Part shown: one piece after another, positions 24,249-32,082 of the stretch
Layout of the letters: each line of letters starts with the position of its first letter
Numbering within the stretch: the stretch's first letter is position 1
Source of the DNA: Halonotius sp046719765
Lineage (GTDB): Archaea > Halobacteriota > Halobacteria > Halobacteriales > Haloferacaceae
Length of the DNA: 39,740 bases
Assembly (NCBI RefSeq): GCF_046719765.1
Contig: NZ_JABEBY010000021.1
Span: 1-39,740, forward strand
Direction of reading: 5' to 3'
Notes under the pieces: generated by a model
Told to the model about the DNA's origin: nothing
Database searches by the model: none
Seen by the model: only the letters and a program-made list of their open reading frames with translations
Program-made: the position numbers and the translations under genes

Positions 24249-24500
24249 TTAAGCTTCTCCAGGGTAGTCATATTCGTGAAACTCTAACCAATACGGTTGC
24301 TCGTAGTATACAGATCCATCGGGACTCGTTTGCCGATTAAGCCAGCCTCTTTCATGCATGATATACATCGTTTCCCGGCAAACACGCTCTGAGACGCCCG
24401 TAGCCTCGGCTATATCATCTGGAGAGACATCTTCTCCTTGTTGGAGAGCTCTGGTTAATGAGGTACTCCACACCTTGTCTCGTTGTGTTGGTTCGGCCAC
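24249..24500 (-). CDS. Small winged-helix protein
   Basis: The 83-residue protein starts with GTG at 24500. It has a clear helix-turn-helix, VSPDDIAEATGVSERVCRET, followed by HERGWLNRQ and a wing-like SPDGSVYYEQPYW. It probably binds DNA. It lies 72 bases after the small Cys-rich gene on the same strand and may be co-transcribed with it. The family is not identified. Confidence 0.65.
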   Translation of the reverse strand: MAEPTQRDKVWSTSLTRALQQGEDVSPDDIAEATGVSERVCRETMYIMHERGWLNRQTSPDGSVYYEQPYWLEFHEYDYPGEA

Positions 24501-24572
24501 TATGCAAATATAGTCATGCTACGTAATCCATTTGTCGAAAAATGATAGGGAGTAACTGACTGTCTAACGGGG

Positions 24573-24713
24573 TTACCCTTTCCGTGGATCGTGGACAGAC
24601 ACCCAGTGATCGGTGTGCTTGGCTTCGTGTTGCTTGGCACGTTCGTAGGCGCTAACGCATTGCGTAATCTGCTGTTCAAGCTCACATTCATGACAGACAA
24701 TCTTACATGGCAT
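24573..24713 (-). CDS. 46-residue Cys/His-rich mini-protein
   Basis: The protein from ATG 24711-24713 starts MPCKIVCHECELEQQ and continues ITQCVSAYERAKQHEAKHTD, with Cys-x3-Cys-x2-Cys plus a later Cys and His residues, a possible zinc site. It ends DPRKG at TAA 24573-24575. A TATA-like ATATAATAC on the minus strand about 28 bases before the ATG fits a leaderless transcript. The longer open frame in another phase across this spot has no such features. The function is unknown. Confidence 0.62.
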   Translation of the reverse strand: MPCKIVCHECELEQQITQCVSAYERAKQHEAKHTDHWVSVHDPRKG

Positions 24714-24898
24714 GCATACACATATCACATAAATTGTATTATATTTATCCCCGTCTGATCCGCTGAAACAATGATACTACTGGAATTTCCGTAATTGATC
24801 GGGGATACCGGAATGCCGCCACCGGTGATTCGTGTTTCGGCTCAGTTGAGCTACCCTCGGCGAGTGAAGCTTTTGTCGCGTGGCCTTCTCAATCAGTT

Positions 24899-25828
24899 AT
24901 GCGCGTCGTCTCCCTCTTACCATCGTGTACGGAGGTGCTGTTTGCATTGGGAGTCGAACCTGTCGGTGTCTCACACAGTTGTGACCATCCGGAAGCGGTT
25001 GCTGATATTCCAACGGTAACCTCTACCGTAGTCGATCACGAAGACCACACAGCCGGCGAGATTGACGCCCAGATGCAGTCCGTCGATGGCGCAGTCTACG
25101 ATTTGCATCTGGATCAACTGGCTGGCCTCCAGCCTGATCTCGTGGTGACCCAAGCAACCTGCGATGTCTGTGCTGTTGATGCTACTCAGGTACACGATGC
25201 GGTGACAACAATGGACACTGAGCCAGACGTGTTGACACTGGATCCACACTCATTTTCGGATGTGATCGATGACATCCAGCGCGTTGGCGACGCGATCAAC
25301 GAATCCGAGGTGGCCACAACGCTTACCACAGAGCTGCAGATGACAGTCGAACAAATCGAGACCACTACGGAAACAGCCGTTGGGTCAAGCGGTCGCCCCC
25401 GAACGGCCGTTCTCGACTGGACTGACCCACCGCTCCGAGCAGGCCACTGGGTCACCGAGATGATCGAACAAGCCGGCGGGGATGCCTCCTTTCAGCCTGC
25501 TGGCGCATCCGAACCCGTCAGATGGAACCAGATCACAGAGTACGACCCAGAGGTACTGGTCGTGGCACCCTGTGGATTCGAGCGTGATCGGGCGAAAGAT
25601 GCCATCAACGACCTTCGAGACCGCGAGGGGTGGGAAGAGATGACAGCAGTCACAGATGGGAGGGTCTACGCTGTTGATGGTAATGCCATGTTCAACCGCC
25701 CGAGCCACCGACTGGTTGAGTCCCTGAAAGTGCTACAATGGTGTATTCACCCAGAAAGTGTTACGCTCAGCGATGGAACTCGAAACTACGTGTCTCAACT
25801 TGATCAACCCCACCGACAATCAATTTGA
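24899..25828 (+). CDS. Cobalamin/siderophore-type binding protein without signal peptide (BtuF-like)
   Basis: The 309-residue protein of the periplasmic-binding class III fold begins directly with MRVVSLLPSCTEVLFALGVE, followed by GVSHSCDHPEA and YDLHLDQLAGLQPDLVVTQ. These are features of BtuF-like cobalamin-binding domains. There is no signal peptide or lipobox, so it is probably cytoplasmic. Similar stand-alone versions are widespread in haloarchaea and are annotated as cobalamin-binding. The Cys-rich TCDVCAVD (about residue 89) could bind metal. No transporter genes are adjacent. True ligand unknown. Confidence 0.75.
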   Translation: MRVVSLLPSCTEVLFALGVEPVGVSHSCDHPEAVADIPTVTSTVVDHEDHTAGEIDAQMQSVDGAVYDLHLDQLAGLQPDLVVTQATCDVCAVDATQVHDAVTTMDTEPDVLTLDPHSFSDVIDDIQRVGDAINESEVATTLTTELQMTVEQIETTTETAVGSSGRPRTAVLDWTDPPLRAGHWVTEMIEQAGGDASFQPAGASEPVRWNQITEYDPEVLVVAPCGFERDRAKDAINDLRDREGWEEMTAVTDGRVYAVDGNAMFNRPSHRLVESLKVLQWCIHPESVTLSDGTRNYVSQLDQPHRQSI

Positions 25829-25906
25829 CACCGGGATCCACGCCGAAAAACAGCCTTTGTGCTAACCGAACCATCGACTTTCGTCATTGAGCATTGGTGA
25901 TAGATT

Positions 25907-26494
25907 TCAGACAGACACTGATTCAAGATAGACGCCTTCGACTGGGCGGTCATTACCGTCAGTTTCGACACTACCAATTTGTTCAACCACATCCATCCCA
26001 TCTGTCACTTGTCCGAACACTGAATGGCGATCGTCTAGTTGTGGCTGTGGCGAGAGCGTGATGAAGAACTGTGATCCGTTGGTGTCTGGGCCGCTATTCG
26101 CCATCGAGACAACACCGGCACTATCGTGACGAAGATCGTCATGAAACTCGTCATCAAAGGTGTATCCTGGGCTGCCTCGACCAGTGCCGGTTGGATCACC
26201 AGTCTGTATCATGAAATTCTCAATAACACGGTGAAAGAGCACATCCTCATACAACGGCTCCCCCGAGATTGTGTCACCGGTTTCAGGATCCGTCCACTCA
26301 CGTTGTCCCGTCGCTAACCCAATAAAGTTCTCAACGGTTCGTGGTGCCCGGTCTGCGTGTAACGTGATGGTTATATCACCGAGACTCGTCTGTAACGTGG
26401 CCATCGTCTCAGCGGGTGTCTCGCTACTTGAACAGCCAGCCAAGATACCACACAAACAGGTGCCGCCGACAGCAAGGACAGTTCGTCTATCCAT
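25907..26494 (-). CDS. Exported lipoprotein cyclophilin-type peptidyl-prolyl isomerase
   Basis: The 195-residue protein has an N-terminal MDRRTVLAVGGTCLCGILAG with a twin Arg and a lipobox ending LAGC, so it is likely Tat-exported and lipid-anchored. The cyclophilin domain follows: FHRVIENFMIQTGDPTGTG (catalytic Arg in FHRV), SMANSGPDTNGSQFFITL and HSVFGQVTDGMDVV. It catalyses proline cis-trans isomerisation, here on the outer face where exported proteins mature. The VEGVYLESVSV end is normal for the family. Confidence 0.92.
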   Translation of the reverse strand: MDRRTVLAVGGTCLCGILAGCSSSETPAETMATLQTSLGDITITLHADRAPRTVENFIGLATGQREWTDPETGDTISGEPLYEDVLFHRVIENFMIQTGDPTGTGRGSPGYTFDDEFHDDLRHDSAGVVSMANSGPDTNGSQFFITLSPQPQLDDRHSVFGQVTDGMDVVEQIGSVETDGNDRPVEGVYLESVSV

Positions 26495-26592
26495 GCCACG
26501 ACTCCTCGAAGCAAAATTATAAACTAACCGACTATCCGGAATGAGAAGAACAAGTTCACTCTCTGTGTTCGAGAGCGTTGGTTGAGCTCATT

Positions 26593-27987
26593 TCAGGTAT
26601 TGCAATAGGTCGTGTACTCTGCATCGAATTCCTTCGGTGGGGGTTGCTGAAATCGTGATGTTGCTTCATCCGATTCATACGGGTTTTGCAGCACGGTGAG
26701 TAACGCCTTGAACCGTGAGAGATCCTTGTCTTCGACATACTGTGTGAGAGCGTTTTCCACCAAGTAGTTGCGGGGGATGTATCGAGGATTGGCCTGTTTC
26801 ATCAGGTTCTCATCGAGGCCGACCGCAGCCACTTTCTCTTGGATCTGCTTGAACTCCGGAGATGAATAGATAGGATCATCGAAGGAGCCAGGATTTTCGA
26901 GTTCGAGGAATGTATTCGTATAGTCTGCTCCCGATGTGCGAAGCCAATCTAAGACCGCATCAACTGCTGCTTCTGCTCCGTCAGAATCAATCCCAAGTTT
27001 CTGTCGCATCATCGCGTAGTATTTTTCTTCAAACAGATCCTCGAAGGAGTCTAGCTTGGCTTCGATCTCGTCGAATGTGACCGTTGTGCCACTACAGAGT
27101 GGTTCGAGGGATTCAGCGAAGCGTTCAAGATTCCATTTCAGGATCTTCCGTTGGTTTCCAAAGGCGTATCTCCCGTGTTTATCGATTGAACTGAAGACCG
27201 CATCTTCGTCGTAGTAATTCATGAATGCACAAGGGCCGTAATCGAATGTCTCCCCATCGATACTCATGTTGTCTGTGTTCATGACACCGTGAATGAACCC
27301 GACACGCAGCCAATCGACGACCATCTCTACAGAAGCTTCCATTACTTCATCGAAGAACTCGACGTATTTTCGGTCGGAATTATTCAGATGCGGGTAGTGT
27401 CGATCGATTACATACTCAGTAAACGCCTCAAGTTCGCCGGGAGCTCGGGAAGCAACATATTGGAATGTACCGTATCTGATGTGGCTGTTCATCACCCGGA
27501 CGAGGATAGCTCCAGGCTCTGTTTGGCGTCGCTCAACAGATTCGTCGGTCTCGACGACTGCTAGACTGCGGGAGGTGTTAATCCGAAGATTGGCCATCGC
27601 ATATGAGTACAGATACTCCCTGAGCATGGAGCTGACAGTTGCCTTCCCATCGCCCCGTCCTGAGTAGGGCGTCCGACCAGACCCCTTCAGTTGAATATCA
27701 TATCTGTTGTCATCGTGGACGTGTTCACCCAATATCATCGCTCGACCGTCGCCTAACACCGTGAAACGCCCATATTGATGGCCTGCATAGGCTTGGGCAA
27801 TCGGTTCTTCCAGAATGTCTTGGCCTGATAGAATCTGATCAGTGACCTCCTCATTGTCAACCCCAAGATCGTTAGATAATGCCTTGTTGAACACGAGTAT
27901 GTCTGGGTTTTCTATTTCGTCAGGCGTCACTCTGGAGTAAAGTTTTGAGTCCAAATCTTTGTAACTCGTATCAAAAGAAAATGCCAT
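26593..27987 (-). CDS. selO: Protein adenylyltransferase SelO (YdiU family)
   Basis: The 464-residue pseudokinase-fold enzyme AMPylates proteins on Ser/Thr/Tyr in the established family. Motifs are AQAYAGHQYGRFTVLGDGRA, then LKGSGRTPYSGRGDGKATVS, and the active-site stretch HGVMNTDNMSIDGETFDYGP with the key Asn and Asp. The C-terminus ends TTYCNT, placing a Cys where family members have a redox Cys or selenocysteine near the end. It is shorter than many bacterial versions but complete at both ends. The start at ATG 27987 is supported by conserved FDTSY near the N-terminus. Confidence 0.92.
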   Translation of the reverse strand: MAFSFDTSYKDLDSKLYSRVTPDEIENPDILVFNKALSNDLGVDNEEVTDQILSGQDILEEPIAQAYAGHQYGRFTVLGDGRAMILGEHVHDDNRYDIQLKGSGRTPYSGRGDGKATVSSMLREYLYSYAMANLRINTSRSLAVVETDESVERRQTEPGAILVRVMNSHIRYGTFQYVASRAPGELEAFTEYVIDRHYPHLNNSDRKYVEFFDEVMEASVEMVVDWLRVGFIHGVMNTDNMSIDGETFDYGPCAFMNYYDEDAVFSSIDKHGRYAFGNQRKILKWNLERFAESLEPLCSGTTVTFDEIEAKLDSFEDLFEEKYYAMMRQKLGIDSDGAEAAVDAVLDWLRTSGADYTNTFLELENPGSFDDPIYSSPEFKQIQEKVAAVGLDENLMKQANPRYIPRNYLVENALTQYVEDKDLSRFKALLTVLQNPYESDEATSRFQQPPPKEFDAEYTTYCNT

Positions 27988-28218
27988 CTACTGTGATAGC
28001 GACTCAGGCGGCCGTTTTTATAAACTGTTCGTTCAACTGAAGATCGCTACTAATGCGTTGCATGAGATATCGCGTCAACAGATGAAGCAGGCGTCCGCAC
28101 CGGTGACGAACAAATTCAATCATCTACCAGCCCAACTCGATAAGCGAGACAACATCGATGTCCGACACCGTGCGATCCGACCGCCGATAGAGTAACGACC
28201 GTGGTCTGCCGGTTGAGA
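27988..28218. other. Intergenic between SelO and a small gene
   Basis: These 231 bases include the SelO promoter side. A plus-strand frame reading NALHEISRQQMKQASAPVTN to a TAA near 28195 looks slightly coding-like but has no start and no recognisable relative. It may be a relic. Confidence 0.35.
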
Positions 28219-28464
28219 CTACTCAATTCGCTCAAAATCTTCATTTTCGGTGACGAATAGCTGAGAATCGATATCATACAGATACCCACGGCTCAACAGC
28301 CGATCAATCGCGTAGTCGGCATCAGCCTCTGCATAATCTGCTTCCAGTAATCGTTCGTGTGCATCAGTCCGTGGGATGCCGTCGTCAGGGTCAATCGTCT
28401 CCAGCAGACTCTCATAGGCACTTTCAGCGACAGCACCGAGCGGTCTCTCATCTCTGTCGTACAT
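28219..28464 (-). CDS. Small acidic haloarchaeal protein
   Basis: The 81-residue protein is rich in Asp and Glu. The segment GIPRTDAHERLLEADYAEAD then AIDRLLSRGYLYDIDSQLFV resembles a degenerate winged helix with a terminal wing. It has no Cys and no membrane segment. Strong coding character and haloarchaeal composition support it as real. The family and role are unknown. Confidence 0.6.
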   Translation of the reverse strand: MYDRDERPLGAVAESAYESLLETIDPDDGIPRTDAHERLLEADYAEADADYAIDRLLSRGYLYDIDSQLFVTENEDFERIE

Positions 28465-28775
28465 CTGTTCTGTGCGTATTGCTTCTCAGTCCAGCGTTAA
28501 ACGCCTATGGACATTCACTCTACGGGAAGCTGGTCGGGCCGACTACTGGTCGAGTTGCTCACCGGACGTTACATCTCGATAACGGGGGGTGATGTTGTGA
28601 TTTTTCCCTTAACGAGAGTCCAGAGACATCCGTTGATGACAAGAAGTGTCGTCTTAGAGTCGAGTTGGATCTAACTTTTTCTTGTATGGGTTTCCGGTGG
28701 GATAGTGTTTGAATGTTGTTCCTATCACCCTATCTGAATCAGAAAAGTTAATATTGTGAATATTACAGCGTATCC
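28465..28775. other. Intergenic, promoter of the Lrp gene
   Basis: These 311 bases hold no supported gene. The last 40 contain the Lrp promoter elements described separately. Confidence 0.4.
28750..28764. promoter_or_regulatory. AATATT-GTG-AATATT palindrome at the Lrp promoter
   Basis: This is a perfect 15-base palindrome just downstream of a TATA-like AAAAGTTAATA and 11 bases before the ATG. The spacing suggests a leaderless transcript starting near the palindrome. Archaeal Lrp proteins commonly repress themselves from such sites. Confidence 0.5.
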
Positions 28776-29234
28776 ATGGCGCACGAAAATCTGGATGAAA
28801 GGTTGATTAACGCACTATTAGAAAACGGTCGGGAAAGTCTCCGAAGTTTGTCTGACGAACTTGACGTGTCGGTGACGACGGTTTCGAATCATCTTCACGA
28901 TCTCGAAGCTGAGGGGGTCGTCAATGGGTACACCCCGCTCATCAACTACGAGGCTCTCGGTTACGATGTAACTGCGGTCATCAATCTCAAAGTCGAAGGC
29001 AGCGCACTTTCCGATATCACTGACCGCCTGGAGGCAGAGCCGCAGATTATGTCGGCTTACGAGACAACAGGTGATTTTGATGTGATTGCTATCGGGAAAT
29101 TTGAAGATACCGATCACATGAACGATCAGATCAAGACGCTTCTCTCAGAGGCTGATATCGAGGAATCAAACACGAGTGTTGTACTCAACACTGTCGCCGA
29201 GAACAAACAGTTCGAACTCCCGGTAGAAATATAA
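28776..29234 (+). CDS. Lrp/AsnC family transcriptional regulator
   Basis: The 152-residue protein has an N-terminal helix-turn-helix, GRESLRSLSDELDVSVTTVS (about residues 17-36), and a C-terminal RAM/AsnC domain containing LEAEPQIMSAYETTGDFDVI (about 85-104) and the closing SNTSVVLN. Lrp-type regulators form octamers and sense amino acids or their derivatives. The target is unknown. The palindrome before the gene suggests autoregulation. Confidence 0.92.
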   Translation: MAHENLDERLINALLENGRESLRSLSDELDVSVTTVSNHLHDLEAEGVVNGYTPLINYEALGYDVTAVINLKVEGSALSDITDRLEAEPQIMSAYETTGDFDVIAIGKFEDTDHMNDQIKTLLSEADIEESNTSVVLNTVAENKQFELPVEI

Positions 29235-29852
29235 ACCGTTCATTATCAGCCGCCATGACACGCGTCGCAGCCGCCAGTACAGCAGGCGACTCGACTGAAA
29301 TTTAAATCTGTCTCGACGCCATTACTCAGAAGTTAGGCTGGTTCTGTATCTGCAAGTTATTGGAGTTGATATTCTGAGCCGAACGTATTTTTATACCCTC
29401 GCTGTATCTATAGCTGTCGCTACTCAGACTCGAAGGCGACACACCCCCTGAACAGGTGTTGAAGTCTCCCCCGACTTCACTCTTCGAGAAAGAAGCGACA
29501 TTGACCCCCCTAGAACCCTGCTACCCACTGCACATGGTGGTAGCACTGCAACCCACTTTTCGGTTCGTCACAGTATAATCGTTCGCCAGTAGCTATTGTG
29601 TTTGATACTTGGAGTGGCGTCGGTATCGGATAGCCGGTCTCGATCCGACTGTGTCTGTTTGAAGCCATGCAACCCCCCGTGTGCAAAGTGAAACACCCCA
29701 GAGTGTGAATGGAACCCCCCGCTATCGAAGTGTACTCAAGCGATGACCAGGCCACCTGAAGGACTCGTTACGTAGCACCCCTAAGAGCGACGATCGCTCC
29801 GGGTCGCGTTGACGCACAAAAGTTTCAATACATTGCCGTAACCGCTTCTTGC
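29235..29852. other. Long intergenic region with C-run units and a hairpin
   Basis: These 618 bases are without a supported gene. A promoter-like GTATTTTTATACC lies near 29388. From 29440 to 29720 there are six runs of four to six C (29444, 29468, 29505, 29673, 29696 and 29715), several preceded by related bases such as GTGTGCAAAGTGAAACACCCC and GTGTGAATGGAACCCCCC. A hairpin CTACC...GGTAG lies at 29521-29543. The arrangement is unlike the surrounding sequence and could be origin-type repeats or a small RNA. Confidence 0.45.
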
Positions 29853-30212
29853 ATGAACGTACTTCTGGGGGTTGGCAGTCCAAACGACTCTCCAGCCGCC
29901 ATCGGACGAGCCATCCGGCGGGCGACACGAGTGGGCAACGAGCTGACTGTCGCCATTCTTGATCCCGAAACTGCCACTGACGAGTTAGAAGCGACCGTCA
30001 CAGCAACCCTGGATGAGCATGATATCACGGCCTCGACGCGCTATGTTGAGGGTCAGCCGGGCAGCGAACTTGTTGACATCGCCGAATCAGAAGGATTTGA
30101 TGAGATCGTCCTTGCCGGCGGCCAGACGAGTCCAATGGGAAAGATCACGATCGACAAAACGGTTGAGTTCGTTGTGCTCAACGCCCACACTACGGTGACT
30201 CTCGTCCGATGA
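29853..30212 (+). CDS. UspA-like universal stress domain protein
   Basis: The 119-residue single-domain protein has the USP fold: MNVLLGVGSPNDSPAAIGRA at the N-terminus, TRYVEGQPGSELVDIAESEG in the middle and VVLNAHTTVTLVR at the end. The ATP-binding loop is only partly conserved (AGGQTSPMGKI instead of G-x2-G-x9-G-S). It is shorter than the usual 140 residues, so it may not bind ATP. It overlaps the GNAT gene by four bases (ATGA), which indicates one transcript. Confidence 0.82.
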   Translation: MNVLLGVGSPNDSPAAIGRAIRRATRVGNELTVAILDPETATDELEATVTATLDEHDITASTRYVEGQPGSELVDIAESEGFDEIVLAGGQTSPMGKITIDKTVEFVVLNAHTTVTLVR

Positions 30213-30754
30213 ATTCGGATCGTCGGTACCCTGAGATTGTTTCGGGCCCGTTTGAGGAGCCCCCTGTTCGTTTCACTGACCGGGAAGATCGTACCATCGA
30301 GATCCGTTCATATGATGGCTCCGAAGCGGAGTACGAGGCAGTGGTAGAGATGTACGTTGAGTTCGATCCATCGGATCGCGCCCAAGGTATTCCGCCCGGT
30401 CAGGAGTCGCGGGTGCGAACTTGGCTTGACGGCATCCTCGCAGAGGATTGCTACAATCTGATTGCGTGGGATGGCGACACCGCAGCGGGTCACTCGACAC
30501 TTGTCCCCGACGGCGACGACGACTACGAGTTGGCGATCTTCGTCCTCCAAGAGTACCAGGGAGCCGGGATCGGCACTCACCTGATCGAGTCGCTGCTCGG
30601 CTACGGGTGCAGCGAGGAGATTAATTGTGTCTGGCTCACTGTTGAACGGTGGAACCACGCCGCTGTCTCGCTGTATGAGAAGGTCGGTTTCGAGACAACA
30701 AGGGTCGAAAGCTTCGACCTTGAGATGGCGATTCGGATCGCTGAGGACGACTAG
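30209..30754 (+). CDS. GNAT family N-acetyltransferase
   Basis: The 181-residue protein has the acetyl-CoA motif VLQEYQGAGIGTHLIESLLG (about residues 111-130), a preceding AGHSTLVPD strand, and the C-terminal VSLYEKVGFETTR motif. The substrate is unknown and could be a protein, an amine or an antibiotic. It is coupled to the UspA-like gene by an ATGA overlap, a pairing seen in haloarchaea. Confidence 0.9.
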   Translation: MNSDRRYPEIVSGPFEEPPVRFTDREDRTIEIRSYDGSEAEYEAVVEMYVEFDPSDRAQGIPPGQESRVRTWLDGILAEDCYNLIAWDGDTAAGHSTLVPDGDDDYELAIFVLQEYQGAGIGTHLIESLLGYGCSEEINCVWLTVERWNHAAVSLYEKVGFETTRVESFDLEMAIRIAEDD

Positions 30755-30779
30755 CCTGACACCATCGACTGAGTTGTGT

Positions 30780-31181
30780 CTAGCAGTATGTACGCGCCGG
30801 GTTCTCCAAGATATCGGCACACAATTGCTTCGTATGAGGAGAACGACGTGCTCTACGGCGTAACCGCGAGTATCTTACCAAACAACAGCACACTATGACA
30901 CATCTTGTTTGGTAAGTTTCTGGCGTCACATCTTCCTCAGCAAGCCTGTATCTGAAGCGGAGAGGGAGAGAGGAAGGTGCCTCTCGAACTTGGTGGGTCT
31001 CGTGTGGCCGTTGGCGGGTATTACGGCCAGTTGAGAAGATGTGGTCTGATAAGTAAATTTTATCGACCGCTCTCTGCCTGAGTGAACCTCTCCGCGCTTG
31101 CAAGTGAACGACGCTCCGGACATGGTGGGGTGTCACCCGAGACTCACAGTATGGACACACCACGTTTCCGCTGTAACTCAC
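30780..31181 (-). CDS. Possible zinc-finger ORF coupled to the 85-residue gene, perhaps decayed
   Basis: The frame starts with GTG at 31179-31181, overlapping the upstream stop in GTGA. Near the start it has VVCPYCESRV, one zinc-type Cys pair, but the matching second pair is absent. The remaining hundred residues are Arg-rich and look non-coding. It is probably a zinc-ribbon gene with a frame disruption shortly after the first Cys pair. The start and the first 15 codons are the believable part. Confidence 0.35.
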   Translation of the reverse strand: MSYSGNVVCPYCESRVTPHHVRSVVHLQARRGSLRQRAVDKIYLSDHIFSTGRNTRQRPHETHQVREAPSSLPLRFRYRLAEEDVTPETYQTRCVIVCCCLVRYSRLRRRARRSPHTKQLCADILENPARTYC

Positions 31182-31435
31182 TGGTCAATAGCGTCCATCC
31201 GATCCAAAATGACTTCAGCGATTTCAATTGCTGCCTCGTATTCTTCTGGGGGTATCTCTGAAGGTGGTCTTGTCCCTTTGCGATCAACGAGGGTCTCAAG
31301 ATACTCACGGTCGAGATCGGCCATGAGTTCAGTGTCTAATTCTTTGTGAATGAAAGCTTCCGCGAGTTCGCTAAGTTCATCTAGTTGGTCGGGATCGAAT
31401 TCGAAGTCGCCTGCTTCATCACTACTCCCTACCAT
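31178..31435 (-). CDS. 85-residue acidic protein of unknown function
   Basis: The acidic helical protein contains DFEFDPDQLDELSELAEAFI then MADLDREYLETLVDRKGTRP and a final EYEAAIEIAEVILDRMDAID. It has no Cys and no membrane segment. It is coupled through a GTGA overlap to a frame bearing a CPYC motif, the same layout seen elsewhere for regulator and zinc-ribbon pairs. An antitoxin-like or adaptor role is possible but unsupported. Confidence 0.6.
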   Translation of the reverse strand: MVGSSDEAGDFEFDPDQLDELSELAEAFIHKELDTELMADLDREYLETLVDRKGTRPPSEIPPEEYEAAIEIAEVILDRMDAIDQ

Positions 31436-31470
31436 TACTGTATTCTGCTATGGCGGCATCGAATAACAAT

Positions 31471-31581
31471 CTATGCCATGTATTCAAATGTCTCAGCGCA
31501 GATCGGACGCTGAAGTTTGCCGTCTTTGCGAACGCGCTGATCTGCTGGGCCAGTCCAGATACACTCCGGAATTCGAATCAC
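31471..31581 (-). pseudogene. Decayed zinc-ribbon mini-gene
   Basis: The 36-codon frame starting with GTG at 31579-31581 overlaps the ArsR-like stop in GTGA. It aligns with the intact ribbon at 32972-33106: PECIWTGPADQRVRKDG against SECGWTGTAEQRVPKDG, and RPICAETF against CPVCAEVF. Two of the four zinc Cys are replaced (one Cys to Ile, one Cys to Arg), so metal binding should be lost. It is either a relic or a diverged form that no longer needs zinc. Confidence 0.6.
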
Positions 31582-31970
31582 GAGTATGTATCGTTAAATT
31601 CGCGCTCACGCCGCATTAGCTCTTCAACGCCGTGTTCAAGAATCCCCAGGCCCATTCCTGTCGGCCGATAGTAGGTATAGAACCCCTGGCTGTCAGCGGT
31701 TCGACGCTGCCGTTTGTCGACGAGCCCTACATCAACCAACTCGTCGAGGTGGTAGTGGAAGTTATGGGATTCGACATCGACTGCGGCCTTGAGATCGGCG
31801 GCACTTAGTTCGTCGTTAGCGACGAGTGTGCGAAGAATCCGAAACCGCGTCATATGGCTGATCGCTTGCTGCATCGCCAGATACTCTTCGAGCGTCAGCC
31901 CGCTATCTTCTGGCAACGGTGGTTCAGGCTGCCGAACCTCCGTTGTCGAGTGCCGATTGGTTTCGGACAT
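31578..31970 (-). CDS. ArsR-type winged-helix regulator
   Basis: The 130-residue protein has an acidic, disordered N-terminus, then the winged helix HMTRFRILRTLVANDELSAA with DLKAAVDVESHNFHYHLDEL (recognition helix), and a final basic helix. No Cys pair typical of metal-sensing ArsR proteins is present. It diverges from the 32083 gene, so it may regulate that promoter. Its stop overlaps the start of a decayed zinc-ribbon gene. Confidence 0.82.
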   Translation of the reverse strand: MSETNRHSTTEVRQPEPPLPEDSGLTLEEYLAMQQAISHMTRFRILRTLVANDELSAADLKAAVDVESHNFHYHLDELVDVGLVDKRQRRTADSQGFYTYYRPTGMGLGILEHGVEELMRREREFNDTYS

Positions 31971-32082
31971 CTGTGAGTGCCTCTGTTCACATATTAGGAC
32001 GCCACATACTTAGTCATTCTCGACTCGAAGATTATTGAAAAAACCGATATTTATATACTATCGTCCCGAACCGGTGAGTCGA

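Noticed and set aside
24500..24721. 73-codon minus-strand frame over the small Cys-rich gene
   Set aside because: The other phase gives a 46-residue protein with clustered Cys and a well-placed TATA element. This frame is neutral, Ser/Thr/Asn-rich and featureless.
28020..28197. Coding-like plus-strand stretch after SelO
   Set aside because: It has no start codon in a sensible place and continues antisense into the SelO gene. No relative was recognised.
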